Positions 44,105-54,373 of a stretch of 64,000 nucleotides of DNA are shown here, in pieces; position 1 is the stretch's first letter; each line of letters starts with the position of its first letter. The stretch lies in contig NZ_QSUN01000020.1 in the NCBI RefSeq assembly GCF_003438995.1, forward strand, positions 1 through 64,000, written 5' to 3'. A program made the position numbers and the translations under genes. The notes under the pieces were generated by a model that saw only the letters and a program-made list of their open reading frames with translations, did not search any database and was not told the origin of the DNA. Source of the DNA: Bacteroides sp. OM05-12 (GTDB lineage Bacteria > Bacteroidota > Bacteroidia > Bacteroidales > Bacteroidaceae).

Positions 44105-44127
44105 TAACCAATAAATTCAAAACTATT

Positions 44128-44838
44128 ATGGTAAAATACAAAAGAATTCTCCTGAAATTAAGCGGGGAAAGCCTGATGGGAGAAAAACAATACGGAATCG
44201 ACGAAAAACGCTTAGCGGAATACGCTGCACAAATCAAAGAAATCCATGAATTGGGCGTACAAATAGGTATCGTCATCGGAGGAGGAAATATATTTCGTGG
44301 GCTTAGCGGAGCATCCAAAGGTTTCGACCGCGTAAAAGGAGACCAAATGGGAATGCTTGCAACCGTTATTAACAGCCTGGCATTAAGTTCCGCACTCGGT
44401 TCTACCGGAGTTAAATCCAAAGTACTTACTGCGGTACGTATGGAACCCATCGGAGAGTTTTACAACAAGTGGAAAGCTATCGAATGCATGGAAAACGGAG
44501 AAATCGTTATTATGTCCGCTGGAACAGGCAACCCTTTTTTCACGACGGATACCGGTTCTTCATTAAGAGGCATAGAAATTGAAGCCGATGTTATGTTAAA
44601 AGGTACGCGCGTAGACGGAATTTATACGGCAGATCCCGAAAAAGACAAAACCGCGACCAAGTTCAAAGAAATCACTTACGATGAAATTTACCATCGCGGG
44701 TTAAAGGTTATGGACTTGACGGCTACCACCATGTGCAAAGAGAATAATCTACCCATAGTCGTATTCGACATGGATACAGTAGGCAATCTCAAAAAAGTTA
44801 TCCTCGGAGAAGAAATCGGTACATTAGTTCATAATTAA
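44128..44838 (+). CDS. pyrH: Uridylate kinase PyrH
   Basis: Phosphorylates UMP to UDP, an essential step of pyrimidine nucleotide synthesis. 236 residues of the amino-acid-kinase fold: KRILLKLSGESLMG, GIVIGGGNIFRG, GTGNPFFTTDTGS and the KGTRVDGIYTADPEKD segment. The upstream in-frame ATG at 44098 lies inside the promoter box. Confidence 0.97.
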   Translation: MVKYKRILLKLSGESLMGEKQYGIDEKRLAEYAAQIKEIHELGVQIGIVIGGGNIFRGLSGASKGFDRVKGDQMGMLATVINSLALSSALGSTGVKSKVLTAVRMEPIGEFYNKWKAIECMENGEIVIMSAGTGNPFFTTDTGSSLRGIEIEADVMLKGTRVDGIYTADPEKDKTATKFKEITYDEIYHRGLKVMDLTATTMCKENNLPIVVFDMDTVGNLKKVILGEEIGTLVHN

Positions 44839-44895
44839 AAGACAAACATTCGCATATCTTTAAGCATGAAAATAAACATGAAATACGTCTAAGTA

Positions 44896-44927
44896 TTTGC
44901 AGAAGACCAAAAAATCATTTATTTTTG
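44896..44927 (+). promoter_or_regulatory. Promoter of frr
   Basis: TTTG (44896-44899), 20-bp spacer, TATTTTTG (44920-44927): an exact Bacteroidetes-type promoter, 43 bp before the frr start. Confidence 0.75.
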
Positions 44928-44970
44928 TTCCATTGAAGATAGAAAGAATAACTAATAAAAAGCATAAATT

Positions 44971-45531
44971 ATGATTGACGTAAACGTTTGCATCAACGAA
45001 GCACAAGAGAAGATGGATATGGCCATCATGTACTTGGAAGAAGCATTGGCTCATATCCGTGCAGGAAAAGCAAGTACCAGACTATTAGATGGAATCAGAG
45101 TAGACTCTTATGGAAGCTTGGTTCCCATCAGTAATGTCGCAGCGGTAACAACTCCGGATGCACGTAGTATCGCCATCAAACCTTGGGATAAAAGTATGTT
45201 TCGTGCCATAGAAAAGGCAATCATTGATTCCGATTTAGGTATCACTCCCGAAAATAATGGCGAAATTATCCGTATTGGGATTCCTCCTCTGACAGAAGAG
45301 CGCCGTAAACAACTGTCAAAACAGTGCAAAGGTGAAGGTGAAACGGCTAAAATCAGTGTTCGAAATGCCCGCCGAGATGGTATAGATGCATTAAAGAAGG
45401 GATTGAAAGACGGTCTGCCCGAAGATAGCGAGAAAGACGCAGAAGCCAAATTGCAAAAGATTCATGATAAGTACATCAAGAAAATTGATGAAATGCTTGC
45501 AGAAAAAGATAAAGAGATTATGACTGTTTAA
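44971..45531 (+). CDS. frr: Ribosome recycling factor
   Basis: With EF-G, splits post-termination ribosomes. 186 residues, normal length, with the three-helix bundle plus beta domain of the family: [26 protein letters not shown] and [18 protein letters not shown]. It has its own promoter although pyrH is just upstream. Confidence 0.97.
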   Translation: MIDVNVCINEAQEKMDMAIMYLEEALAHIRAGKASTRLLDGIRVDSYGSLVPISNVAAVTTPDARSIAIKPWDKSMFRAIEKAIIDSDLGITPENNGEIIRIGIPPLTEERRKQLSKQCKGEGETAKISVRNARRDGIDALKKGLKDGLPEDSEKDAEAKLQKIHDKYIKKIDEMLAEKDKEIMTV

Positions 45532-45542
45532 TAAGTAATGAC

Positions 45543-45575
45543 AAGGATGTGGCAAAAGTATTCTGCTACATCCTT
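45543..45575 (+). other. Hairpin between frr and rsgA
   Basis: AAGGATGT and ACATCCTT pair perfectly, extended by GCA/TGC inside (9-nt loop). It lies 12 bp after the frr stop codon and is followed by a T-containing stretch, so it may be a partial terminator of frr. It covers the GTG at 45549. Confidence 0.65.
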
Positions 45576-45599
45576 AATCATTTTCCCAATACGCAATTA

Positions 45600-46532
45600 A
45601 TGAAAGGATTAGTTATAAGAAGTACCGGTAGCTGGTATCTTGTAAAGACTGAAGAAGGTAAAGAAATTGAATGTAAGATAAAAGGTAACTTCCGTTTAAA
45701 AGGAATTCGGAGTACAAATCCTATTGCGGTGGGCGACCATGTACAGATTATAGCTAACAATGAAGGAACTGCTTTCATTACTGAAATAGAAGACAGAAAG
45801 AACTATATTATTCGACGGGCCTCCAATCTCTCCAAACAATCACATATTCTTGCTGCCAATCTTGATCAATGTATGTTGGTCGTAACAATCAACTATCCGG
45901 AAACTTCAACCATCTTCATCGACCGTTTCCTCGCTTCCGCAGAAGCATACCGAGTACCTGTAAAATTAATATTCAACAAAATAGACTCTTATAGCGAAGA
46001 AGAACTTCATTATTTGGATAATCTTATTTCTTTATATACCTACATTGGCTATCCTTGTTTTAAGATCTCAGCACTAAACGGTGAAGGAATTGACGCGGTA
46101 AAAAAAGATTTGCAAGGCAAAGTAACATTGTTTGCCGGTCATTCCGGAGTAGGGAAATCCACCCTAATCAATGCCATACTACCGGAACAAAACATAAAAA
46201 CAGGAGCTATCTCGACTTACCATAATAAAGGGATGCATACAACCACCTTTTCAGAGATGTTCCCTATAGATGGAGACGGATACATAATCGATACTCCCGG
46301 CATCAAAGGCTTCGGCACATTCGATATGGAAGAAGAAGAAGTAGGACATTATTTCAAAGAAATATTTCAATTTTCCAAAGACTGCAAATACAATAACTGC
46401 ACGCATACTCATGAGCCGGGATGTGCCGTAAGAAAGGCCGTAGAGGAACATCTGATAAGTGAATCCCGATACTCTTCTTATTTAAATATGTTGGAAGATA
46501 AAGAAGAAGGCAAATACCGGGCCGCCTATTAA
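45600..46532 (+). CDS. rsgA: Ribosome small-subunit-dependent GTPase A
   Basis: A late 30S maturation GTPase. 310 residues: N-terminal OB fold, circularly permuted GTPase with NKID (G4) before GHSGVGKST (G1, 180-188) and DTPGIKGFG (G3, from 231), and a C-terminal zinc site C262-x4-C267-x-H269-x5-C275. A GTG at 45549 would extend it by 17 residues, but that codon lies inside the hairpin after frr; the ATG at 45600 ([15 protein letters not shown]) fits the OB-fold start. Confidence 0.95.
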   Translation: MKGLVIRSTGSWYLVKTEEGKEIECKIKGNFRLKGIRSTNPIAVGDHVQIIANNEGTAFITEIEDRKNYIIRRASNLSKQSHILAANLDQCMLVVTINYPETSTIFIDRFLASAEAYRVPVKLIFNKIDSYSEEELHYLDNLISLYTYIGYPCFKISALNGEGIDAVKKDLQGKVTLFAGHSGVGKSTLINAILPEQNIKTGAISTYHNKGMHTTTFSEMFPIDGDGYIIDTPGIKGFGTFDMEEEEVGHYFKEIFQFSKDCKYNNCTHTHEPGCAVRKAVEEHLISESRYSSYLNMLEDKEEGKYRAAY

Positions 46533-46639
46533 CATTATTTTGCCTTGTTCGAATAAACCTTTTATCATTGAAACGGTCTAAAATTTATTAATTGTTATTT
46601 TTCCAGTAATGATACTGAATCTATAATTTAATATCAAAG

Positions 46640-47731
46640 ATGAACAAGAAAACAAAATGGGGACTTATTGCTTTCATCTGCATCGGTTTAACGGGATGGG
46701 GTATTTATGCATTCATCATACAACCTACCCGAAATGATTCGGCAGCCTCTCCTGAAAAAGTAGTAAACAAATCCAATAAGAACGGAAATAAAGCACTAAA
46801 TGTAAATGCTTTAATCATCAGCACACAAGCTATGACCGATGACATCTACACAAATGGTGACCTTATTCCTGATGAAGAGGTGGATTTATCATTCGAGACA
46901 TCCGGTAAGATAACGGACATAAACTTCACGGAAGGCTCTACCGTGCAAAAAGGGCAATTACTGGCAAAAATCAACGACCGCCCCTTACAAGCGCAATTAA
47001 AGAAACTACAAGCCCAGTTGAAATTGGCAGAAGACCGCGTGTTCCGCCAAAATGCCCTCTTAGTGAAAGATGCGGTCAGCAAGGAAGCCTATGAACAAGT
47101 AAAAACCGATCTTGCTTCACTTAACGCAGATATTGACCTTATAAAAGCCAATATACAACAAACCGAACTACGAGCCCCGTTCGATGGCATCATCGGTTTA
47201 CGGCAAGTCAGTGTCGGTTCATACGCCTCTCCCACTACCATCGTAGCCAAACTAACCAAAATATCACCTCTTAAAATAAACTTCTCCGTACCGGAAAGAT
47301 ATGCCAAAGAAATAAAAAAAGGGACAAGGCTGACATTCTCCTTAGACGGTTATCTAAAAGATTTTGATGCAACTGTCTATGCCACAGAATCCAAAGTAGA
47401 CCCTGCGAGCCGTACACTTTCCGTCCGGGCACTTTATCCCAATACAGGAACCAAGCTATTGCCGGGCCGTTTTGCCAGCATTAAAATAAAAATGCATGAG
47501 ATACCGAACGCAATCGCCATTCCTTCGGAAGCTATCGTTCCGGAAATGGGTAAAAGCAAAGTCTACCTATACAAAAACGGCAAATCAATGCCGGTAGAAG
47601 TAAAAACCGGATTGAGAACAGACACACAAGTGCAAATCATCAATGGGTTGCACGTTGGAGATACTATCATCACTTCCGGAACATTACAACTCCGGACCGG
47701 ATTGAATATAACGCTTGACAATATTAAATAA
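46640..47731 (+). CDS. RND efflux periplasmic adaptor subunit
   Basis: 363 residues with an N-terminal membrane anchor (about 6-26), then the membrane-fusion-protein layout: lipoyl half-motif (GKITDINFTEGSTVQKGQLLAKI), an alpha-hairpin (about 115-165), the second lipoyl half (LRAPFDGIIGLRQVSVGSY) and beta-barrel/proximal domains. It links the inner-membrane pump to the outer-membrane channel. It is the first gene of a three-gene operon, 13 bp before the pump gene. No local regulator is present. Confidence 0.93.
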   Translation: MNKKTKWGLIAFICIGLTGWGIYAFIIQPTRNDSAASPEKVVNKSNKNGNKALNVNALIISTQAMTDDIYTNGDLIPDEEVDLSFETSGKITDINFTEGSTVQKGQLLAKINDRPLQAQLKKLQAQLKLAEDRVFRQNALLVKDAVSKEAYEQVKTDLASLNADIDLIKANIQQTELRAPFDGIIGLRQVSVGSYASPTTIVAKLTKISPLKINFSVPERYAKEIKKGTRLTFSLDGYLKDFDATVYATESKVDPASRTLSVRALYPNTGTKLLPGRFASIKIKMHEIPNAIAIPSEAIVPEMGKSKVYLYKNGKSMPVEVKTGLRTDTQVQIINGLHVGDTIITSGTLQLRTGLNITLDNIK

Positions 47732-47744
47732 TGCCATCTGACTT

Positions 47745-50700
47745 ATGAATATATCCGAATTAAGCATACGCAGACCGGTATTGGCAACTGTACTCACTTT
47801 GATTATACTACTCTTCGGTTTCATCGGATACACTTATCTCGGTGTCCGGGAATATCCTTCTGTAGACAATCCCATTATCTCAGTGAACTGTAGTTATCCG
47901 GGTGCAAATGCGGAAGTTATAGTAAATCAGATTACCGAACCATTGGAGCAAAATATTAACGGTATACCGGGGATACGTTCCCTCTCCAGCGTCAGTCAGG
48001 AAGGACAAAGCCGTATAACCGTTGAATTTGAACTATCCGTTGATTTGGAGACTGCCGCCAATGATGTTCGCGACAAGGTATCCCGCGCACAACGTTACTT
48101 GCCTAGAGACTGTGACCCTCCTACTGTTTCCAAAGCTGATGCGGACGCTACTCCTATTCTAATGGTATCTATCCAAAGTGACAAACGTTCCTTATTGGAA
48201 CTAAGCGAAATAGCAGACCTTACTGTAAAAGAGCAGTTACAAACGATTAAGGACGTAAGTAGCGTCTCGATTTGGGGAGAGAAGAAATACTCCATGCGTT
48301 TGTGGCTTGATCCTATAAAGATGTCCGGTTACGGCATTACACCGATTGATGTAAAAAATGCTGTCGATAAAGAAAACATAGAGCTTCCATCCGGAAGTAT
48401 TGAGGGTAACAATACAGAGCTTACCATCCGCACAATGGGTTTAATGCACACAGCCGAAGAGTTCAACCGCCTCATCATCAAAGAAGTTGATGGTAAAGCG
48501 ATTCGTTTCAGTGATATAGGGCGTGCAGAACTCGGACCGGAAGATGTGCGAAGCTATATGAAGATGAACGGTGTACCGATGGTCGGCGTGGTTGTAATTC
48601 CTCAGCCGGGAGCCAATCATATAGAAATTGCCGATGCCGTATATGAACGTCTTGAGGCCATGAAGAAAGATTTACCCGAAGATGTCATCACCAATTTCGG
48701 ATTTGATAACACTAAATTCATCCGGGCTTCCATAACAGAAGTAAAGGACACGGTATATGAAGCATTTGTTCTCGTAATCATTATCATATTTTTATTCTTA
48801 CGCGACTGGCGCGTCACTCTTGTACCTTGCATTGTTATTCCTGTTTCATTAATCGGGTCATTCTTTGTCATGTATGTTTGTGGGTTCTCCATCAATGTAC
48901 TGTCAATGTTAGCAGTCGTATTAGCCGTAGGTTTGGTGGTGGATGATGCCATTGTAATGACCGAGAATATCTACATTCGAATCGAAAAAGGAATGAAACC
49001 CAAAGAAGCGGGAATTGAAGGTGCAAAGGAAATCTTTTTTGCCGTTGTTTCAACTTCCATTACGTTAATAGCCGTATTCTTTCCGATCATCTTCATGAGT
49101 GGTATGACCGGACGGCTTTTCCGTGAGTTTGCATTCGTTATTTCGGGAGCTGTCATTATTTCTACTTTTGCAGCATTGACGTTTACCCCAATGCTTGCAA
49201 CCAAACTGCTGATCAGACGGGAAAAACAAAATTGGTTTTACCGAAAAACAGAACCGTTTTTTGAAGGAATGAATAAATATTATAAAAGAGGACTAACATC
49301 TTTTCTAAACAAAAGAGTGATTGCCATTCCTTTAGTATTACTAACTCTCGTCATCATCTATTTACTTTGGAATCAAATTCCTTCAGAAATGGCTCCACTG
49401 GAAGACCGTTCCTCAATCAGCATAAACACAAGGGCAGCTGAAGGAGCAACATACGAATATATCCGAGACTATACGGAAGACATCAATCAACTGGTAGACT
49501 CCTTAGTGCCCGAATCCCGAGCAACGACAGCCCGCGTATCCAGCGGAAGCGGTAATGTGAGAATTTCATTAATAGACATCATGGAACGCCATAGAAGCCA
49601 GATGGATATTGCCGAGCAACTGTCACGTGCCGTTAAAACGAAAACAATGGCAAGAGCTTTCGTACAGCAACAAAGTACCTTTGGAGGCCGTAGAAGCGGT
49701 ATGCCGATCCAGTATGTATTACAAGCCACTAACATAGAAAAGCTAGAAGAAGTGCTACCCGATTTTATGGCGAAAGTAAATGCGAATCCGACTTTCCAGA
49801 TGGCGGATGTGGATTTAAAATTCAGTTCACCGGAAGCGCGGCTCAATATTAACCGTGATAAAGCCAGCTCTTTAGGCATTTCTACCAGAGATATCGCCCA
49901 AACACTTCAATACGGATTAAGCGGTCAACGTATGGGTTATTTCTATATGAATGGTAAGCAATATCAAATATTGGGTGAAATAAATCGCCAGCAACGCAAT
50001 ACTCCGACCGATGTCAAGTCTATTTACGTAAGAAGTGATAAAGGAGAAATGATTCAATTGGACAACCTCATTGAGTTGGAAGAAAGCACTGCCCCGCCAA
50101 AACTTTATCGTTATAACCGTTTCGTTTCCGCAACCATATCGGCAGGGCTTGCAGAAGGAAAAACAATAGGACAGGGTTTGGATGAGATGGATAAGATAGC
50201 AAAAGAGACATTGGATGAAACGTTCCGTACAGCCTTATCGGGAGACTCAAAAGAATTCCGTGAGAGTTCATCGAGTTTGTTATTTGCTTTCGGCTTGGCT
50301 ATATTCCTCATATACCTTATTCTGGCGGCACAATTCGAGAGTTTCAAAGATCCTTTGGTTGTCATGCTCACCGTACCGCTGGCAGTAGCCGGTGCATTGG
50401 TATTTATGTACTTTTCAGGGCAGACAATGAATATTTTCAGCCAAATCGGTATCATTATGCTTATCGGGTTGGTTGCCAAGAACGGTATTCTTATTGTCGA
50501 GTTTGCCAATCAAAAACAAGAGGCGGGAGAAAGCAAGAAAGATTCCATCATCGAAGCATCTCTGCAACGTCTCCGTCCTATTCTGATGACCAGTGCTTCC
50601 ACTGTTTTGGGATTATTACCATTGGCTCTTGCCACGGGAGAAGGCAGCAACGGACGTGTTGCCATGGGAGTTGCCGTTGTAGGGGGAATGTTAGTATCTA

Positions 50701-50777
50701 CTTTCCTCACACTCTTCATCGTACCGGCCATGTACAGCTATATATCAACCAACCGTAAAAAGAAGCTAAAATCATGA
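47745..50777 (+). CDS. RND multidrug-type efflux pump, inner-membrane permease (HAE1 family)
   Basis: A 1010-residue proton-driven pump with 12 TM segments and two large periplasmic loops. Family marks: N-terminal ISELSIRRPVLATVLTLII, NVLSMLAVVLAVGLVVDDAIVMTEN (TM4 acidic pair) and NIFSQIGIIMLIGLVAKNGILIVEFANQ (TM10-11). It probably exports drugs, bile salts or other amphiphiles; the substrate cannot be told from sequence. Its stop codon overlaps the start of the TolC-type gene (ATGA). Confidence 0.95.
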   Translation: MNISELSIRRPVLATVLTLIILLFGFIGYTYLGVREYPSVDNPIISVNCSYPGANAEVIVNQITEPLEQNINGIPGIRSLSSVSQEGQSRITVEFELSVDLETAANDVRDKVSRAQRYLPRDCDPPTVSKADADATPILMVSIQSDKRSLLELSEIADLTVKEQLQTIKDVSSVSIWGEKKYSMRLWLDPIKMSGYGITPIDVKNAVDKENIELPSGSIEGNNTELTIRTMGLMHTAEEFNRLIIKEVDGKAIRFSDIGRAELGPEDVRSYMKMNGVPMVGVVVIPQPGANHIEIADAVYERLEAMKKDLPEDVITNFGFDNTKFIRASITEVKDTVYEAFVLVIIIIFLFLRDWRVTLVPCIVIPVSLIGSFFVMYVCGFSINVLSMLAVVLAVGLVVDDAIVMTENIYIRIEKGMKPKEAGIEGAKEIFFAVVSTSITLIAVFFPIIFMSGMTGRLFREFAFVISGAVIISTFAALTFTPMLATKLLIRREKQNWFYRKTEPFFEGMNKYYKRGLTSFLNKRVIAIPLVLLTLVIIYLLWNQIPSEMAPLEDRSSISINTRAAEGATYEYIRDYTEDINQLVDSLVPESRATTARVSSGSGNVRISLIDIMERHRSQMDIAEQLSRAVKTKTMARAFVQQQSTFGGRRSGMPIQYVLQATNIEKLEEVLPDFMAKVNANPTFQMADVDLKFSSPEARLNINRDKASSLGISTRDIAQTLQYGLSGQRMGYFYMNGKQYQILGEINRQQRNTPTDVKSIYVRSDKGEMIQLDNLIELEESTAPPKLYRYNRFVSATISAGLAEGKTIGQGLDEMDKIAKETLDETFRTALSGDSKEFRESSSSLLFAFGLAIFLIYLILAAQFESFKDPLVVMLTVPLAVAGALVFMYFSGQTMNIFSQIGIIMLIGLVAKNGILIVEFANQKQEAGESKKDSIIEASLQRLRPILMTSASTVLGLLPLALATGEGSNGRVAMGVAVVGGMLVSTFLTLFIVPAMYSYISTNRKKKLKS

Positions 50778-52105
50778 TACCTATGCAAAATATGAAATAT
50801 CTGTTGTCTTGTTTCTTACTTTTGTGTATGCATGCTCAGGCACAAAAGGTTTTGACCCTCGAGTCATGTCTGGATATCGGGTTGAAGAATAATTATTCTA
50901 TTCTCATTGCACGCAACGAGGAACAAATCAGCAAAAATAACGCAACCATCGGAAATGCCGGCTACCTTCCCACACTCGACCTTTCCGCAGGTTACAACGG
51001 CAATCTTGACAATGTACGTTCAAGCACGCCCAGAGGAGAGGCAACAAGTACAGACAATGGCGTTTACGACCAAACGGTCAATGTAGGAGTGAGACTAAAC
51101 TGGACTATCTTTGACGGTTTCAATATTGTAACAAACTACCAGCGTCTGAAAGAACTAGAGAAGCAGGGCGAAACAAATACACGAATCAGTATCGAAGATT
51201 TCGTTGCGGAACTAACAGCCGAATATTACAACTTCATCCAGCAAAAAATACGACTGAAAAACTTCCGCTATGCCGTGTCCTTATCTAAAGAGCGACTTCG
51301 CATTGTGGAGGAACGTTACAATATCGGAAGCTTCTCACGCCTCGACTTGCAGCAGGCACGGGTAGATTTCAATGCCGACAGCGCGCAATACATGAAACAA
51401 CAAGAACTATTGCACACTTCACGAATACGTCTAAATGAATTGATGGCAAATACGGATGTAGACCAGCATCTTGTTATCAGAGATTCACTTATCGATGTGA
51501 ATGAGAAACTGGCATTCGCCAACCTGATGGAATCAATGATGCAGACCAATGCAAATCTCATCAAAGCCGAACAAAACAAGACATTGGCCCGTCTTGACCT
51601 TAAAGCAGTCAATTCACGCAACTACCCATACCTGAAACTGAACTCCGGATACGGATACACTTTCAACAAATACGAATTAGGAGCTACGGACAGGAAACAG
51701 AATCTGGGACTTGACTTCGGAGTCACACTCGGATTTAATATTTTCGATGGTAACCGCCGCAGGGAAAAGAGAAATGCCCGAGTCCTAATCAACAATATGC
51801 GTTTGGAACAGCAACAAATAGAACAGAGTTTAAAAGCCGATCTGTATAACCTTTGGCAAGCATACCGCAACAATATAGAAATGTTGAAGCTGGAACGGGA
51901 AAATATTATAGCCGCCAAAGAGAATCATGACATAGCAATGGAACGTTATTTACTGGGAAATCTATCCGGTATTGAAATGCGTGAAGCTCAAAAGAGTTTG
52001 CTAGATGCCGAAGAACGTATTCTTACAGCAGAATATGACACGAAGCTTTGCGAAATCTCCTTGATGCAAATCAGCGGTAAAGTATTGAATTACCTGAATC
52101 AATAA
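50774..52105 (+). CDS. TolC-family outer-membrane efflux channel
   Basis: 443 residues with signal peptide (ending HAQAQ) and two homologous halves of long helices plus beta strands (LESCLDIGLKNNYSILIARNE; VEERYNIGSFSRLDLQQARV; MERYLLGNLSGIEMREAQKSLLDAEERI). It completes the tripartite RND pump. The start overlaps the pump gene by 4 bp; an in-frame ATG at 50783 is an alternative start. Unlike many Bacteroides homologs it has no obvious lipobox. Confidence 0.93.
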   Translation: MIPMQNMKYLLSCFLLLCMHAQAQKVLTLESCLDIGLKNNYSILIARNEEQISKNNATIGNAGYLPTLDLSAGYNGNLDNVRSSTPRGEATSTDNGVYDQTVNVGVRLNWTIFDGFNIVTNYQRLKELEKQGETNTRISIEDFVAELTAEYYNFIQQKIRLKNFRYAVSLSKERLRIVEERYNIGSFSRLDLQQARVDFNADSAQYMKQQELLHTSRIRLNELMANTDVDQHLVIRDSLIDVNEKLAFANLMESMMQTNANLIKAEQNKTLARLDLKAVNSRNYPYLKLNSGYGYTFNKYELGATDRKQNLGLDFGVTLGFNIFDGNRRREKRNARVLINNMRLEQQQIEQSLKADLYNLWQAYRNNIEMLKLERENIIAAKENHDIAMERYLLGNLSGIEMREAQKSLLDAEERILTAEYDTKLCEISLMQISGKVLNYLNQ

Positions 52106-52220
52106 ACCAACAGGAGATATAAGTACAACTTCAATCGTCCTTATAGGTTCACCCGATACTTGTAGGGAAGAGGAACACAGATATCCCTTTTTTGATTTGT
52201 TTTTTATACTGTTTTTTACC

Positions 52221-52390
52221 TACAAACACCTTAATATTTTTTTAAAGACATAAGGTTGATTGAAAAAAAGCATTAGGTTGATTGAAAAAAACATTAAGGA
52301 CATTTGTAGACAAGCATACGGTCCTCTGAAAATAAACATACGGTCCTTTGTTCACAAACTCCTATCGTTTGCAAACAAAGGACCGTATGT
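52221..52390 (+). repeat. Dispersed palindromic repeat, copy C (longest)
   Basis: The hairpin at 52338-52390 has arms CATACGGTCCTTTGT and ACAAAGGACCGTATG and the conserved core AAACTCCTATCGTTT. The head (52221-52337) begins CTACAAACA like copy B, but holds a duplicated unit (AGGTTGATTGAAAAAAA occurs twice) and an extra partial arm (GCATACGGTCCT at 52315-52326), so this copy has expanded internally. Confidence 0.85.
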
Positions 52391-52486
52391 TGAAAAACAG
52401 GTTTTACTATCCCCAAGAGTTATCGGGTAATCCTCCTTATGATAAAAAGACACCGGAATGTGTCAAAAGTCAAAGCATCCAAGTTT

Positions 52487-52581
52487 CCCCGCTTGAGCGG
52501 GGATTAAGGGGTGTGTGATTTTTCTTTGATTATTAAACCGTTAGAAAAGTCACACACACCCTACCCCCGCTCAAGCAGGGG
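52487..52581. repeat. Long imperfect inverted repeat with about 39-bp arms
   Basis: The left arm (52487-52525) begins CCCCGCTTGAGCGGGG and contains GGGGTGTGTGA and TTTCT. The right arm (52543-52581) contains AGAAA, TCACACACACCC and CCCCGCTCAAGCAGGGG in mirrored order. The loop is 17 nt. GC content of the outer arms is far above that of the surroundings. It may be a bidirectional terminator for the convergent genes or a MITE-like repeat. Confidence 0.8.
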
Positions 52582-52644
52582 AATTGAGATAGTTTTGACA
52601 ACCTCGATTATAGCTTGCTTATTCAGTCTTTTTTCCCTATTCTG

Positions 52645-54279
52645 TTATTTACAGCTGCAAGGTTTAATCTGTTTGAAGAAATCATTTCCCTTATCATCAA
52701 CAAGAATAAATGCAGGAAAATCTTCTACTTCAATCTTCCATATAGCTTCCATACCCAGTTCCGGATATTCCACACATTCAATGCTCTTTATATTGTTCTG
52801 AGCAAGAATAGCAGCCGGTCCGCCGATAGAACCCAGATAGAAACCTCCATGCTTCTTACAAGCATCTGTCACTTGCTGGCTACGGTTACCTTTTGCCAAC
52901 ATAATCATGCTACCGCCATGACTTTGGAACAGATCTACGTATGGGTCCATACGTCCGGCTGTAGTCGGGCCCATAGAACCGCATGCCATACCTGCCGGAG
53001 TCTTTGCCGGACCTGCATAGTAAATAGGATGATCCTTAACATATTGCGGAAGATCCTCACCACGATCCAAACGTTCTTTCAGTTTTGCATGAGCAATATC
53101 GCGACCTACAATAATAGTACCGTTCAATGATAAACGGGTAGCTACCGGGTACTTGCTCAATTCTTTCAAGATTTCAGCCATCGGACGATTCAAATCAATC
53201 TTAACGGCATCACCCTCACCTGCCTGACGAAGTTCTTCAGGGATTAAACGTCCCGGATGTTCATCCAGCTTTTCAATCCAGATACCATCCTTATTGATTT
53301 TACATTTGATATTACGGTCGGCAGAACAAGATACGCCCAAACCTACCGGACAAGAAGCTCCGTGACGGGGCAAACGGATAATGCGTACATCATGAGCATA
53401 ATATTTACCTCCGAACTGTGCGCCCAAACCAATCTTATGCGCTTCTTCAAGAACTTTCTTTTCCAGTTCAATATCACGGAAAGCGCGTCCATACTCATTA
53501 CCCGTAGTAGGAAGATTGTCGTAATAATGAGTAGAAGCAAGTTTCACCGTCAAAAGATTCTTCTCGGCAGAAGTTCCGCCAATGACAAATGCGATATGAT
53601 AAGGAGGACAAGCTGCCGTACCTAATGTCTTCATCTTCTCAACCAAGAACGGAACCAATGTTTCCGGATTCAGGATTGCTTTCGTCTCCTGATATAAATA
53701 AGTCTTATTCGCAGAACCACCTCCTTTTGTTACGCAAAGGAAATTATACTCCATACCTTCCGTTGCTTCCAAATCAATCTGGGCAGGCAAGTTACATTTT
53801 GTATTCACTTCATCGTACATTGTCAGCGGAGCATTCTGAGAATAGCGAAGATTTTCTTCCGTATATGTCTTATAAACGCCTAACGACAAAGCCTCTTCGT
53901 CAGAGTATCCCGTCCATACCTGCTGGCCTTTTTCTCCATGGATGATGGCCGTACCTGTATCTTGGCAGAAAGGAAGTTTACCTTTTGCCGACACTTCCGC
54001 ATTACGCAAGAATGTCAATGCTACATATTTATCGTTATCACTGGCTTCCGGATCGCTCAAAATCTTAGCAACCTGCTCGTTATGCGCAGGGCGAAGCATA
54101 AACGAAACATCACGGAAAGCAGCATTTGCCATTGCAGTCAAACCTTCTTTAGCAACTTTAAGGATCGGTTTCCCTTCAAATTCGCTTACAGAAACATAGT
54201 CTTTCGTGAGTAAATAATACTCTGTGTCATCTTTCCCATGTTCAAACATAGGCTGATACTTAAACTCTGGTGTTGCCAT
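52645..54279 (-). CDS. Class I fumarate hydratase (iron-sulfur)
   Basis: Interconverts fumarate and malate; in Bacteroides this is part of the reductive branch leading to succinate. 544 residues, the oxygen-sensitive FumA/FumB type. Cues: [47 protein letters not shown] and the C-terminal domain [20 protein letters not shown] with [12 protein letters not shown]. Conserved cysteines in these segments would bind the 4Fe-4S cluster. A -7 box (TACCTTTG, minus strand, 54316-54323) lies 36 bp upstream. Confidence 0.94.
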   Translation of the reverse strand: MATPEFKYQPMFEHGKDDTEYYLLTKDYVSVSEFEGKPILKVAKEGLTAMANAAFRDVSFMLRPAHNEQVAKILSDPEASDNDKYVALTFLRNAEVSAKGKLPFCQDTGTAIIHGEKGQQVWTGYSDEEALSLGVYKTYTEENLRYSQNAPLTMYDEVNTKCNLPAQIDLEATEGMEYNFLCVTKGGGSANKTYLYQETKAILNPETLVPFLVEKMKTLGTAACPPYHIAFVIGGTSAEKNLLTVKLASTHYYDNLPTTGNEYGRAFRDIELEKKVLEEAHKIGLGAQFGGKYYAHDVRIIRLPRHGASCPVGLGVSCSADRNIKCKINKDGIWIEKLDEHPGRLIPEELRQAGEGDAVKIDLNRPMAEILKELSKYPVATRLSLNGTIIVGRDIAHAKLKERLDRGEDLPQYVKDHPIYYAGPAKTPAGMACGSMGPTTAGRMDPYVDLFQSHGGSMIMLAKGNRSQQVTDACKKHGGFYLGSIGGPAAILAQNNIKSIECVEYPELGMEAIWKIEVEDFPAFILVDDKGNDFFKQIKPCSCK

Positions 54280-54315
54280 ATCTTTATTACTTTAATGAAT
54301 GTTAGTTAGTGATGC

Positions 54316-54323
54316 CAAAGGTA
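54316..54323 (-). promoter_or_regulatory. -7 box of the fumarase gene
   Basis: TACCTTTG on the minus strand fits TAnnTTTG. Predicted leader about 30 nt. No clear -33 element. Confidence 0.45.
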
Positions 54324-54373
54324 CAAACAATTATTGAAATATTTCCTTAATCAGAACAAAAAGGCATCGGCTT

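Larger units (their letters stand above)
43714..44127. other. 414-bp AT-rich divergent control region
   Basis: No gene seen. It contains the -7 box of the seven-gene operon (TATATTTG, minus strand, 43841-43848) and the -7 box of pyrH (TATGTTTG, plus strand, 44097-44104). A short inverted repeat (TGCTCT/AGAGCA) lies in the operon leader near 43782-43820. Confidence 0.55.
52106..52644. other. 540-bp intergenic region rich in inverted repeats
   Basis: Lies between the convergent TolC-type and fumarase genes. No gene seen. It contains repeat copy C (52221-52390) and a long inverted repeat (52487-52581). Confidence 0.7.

Noticed and set aside
45549..45599. GTG start extending RsgA by 17 residues
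   Set aside because: The codon lies within the hairpin after frr, and the extension does not fit the OB-fold start.
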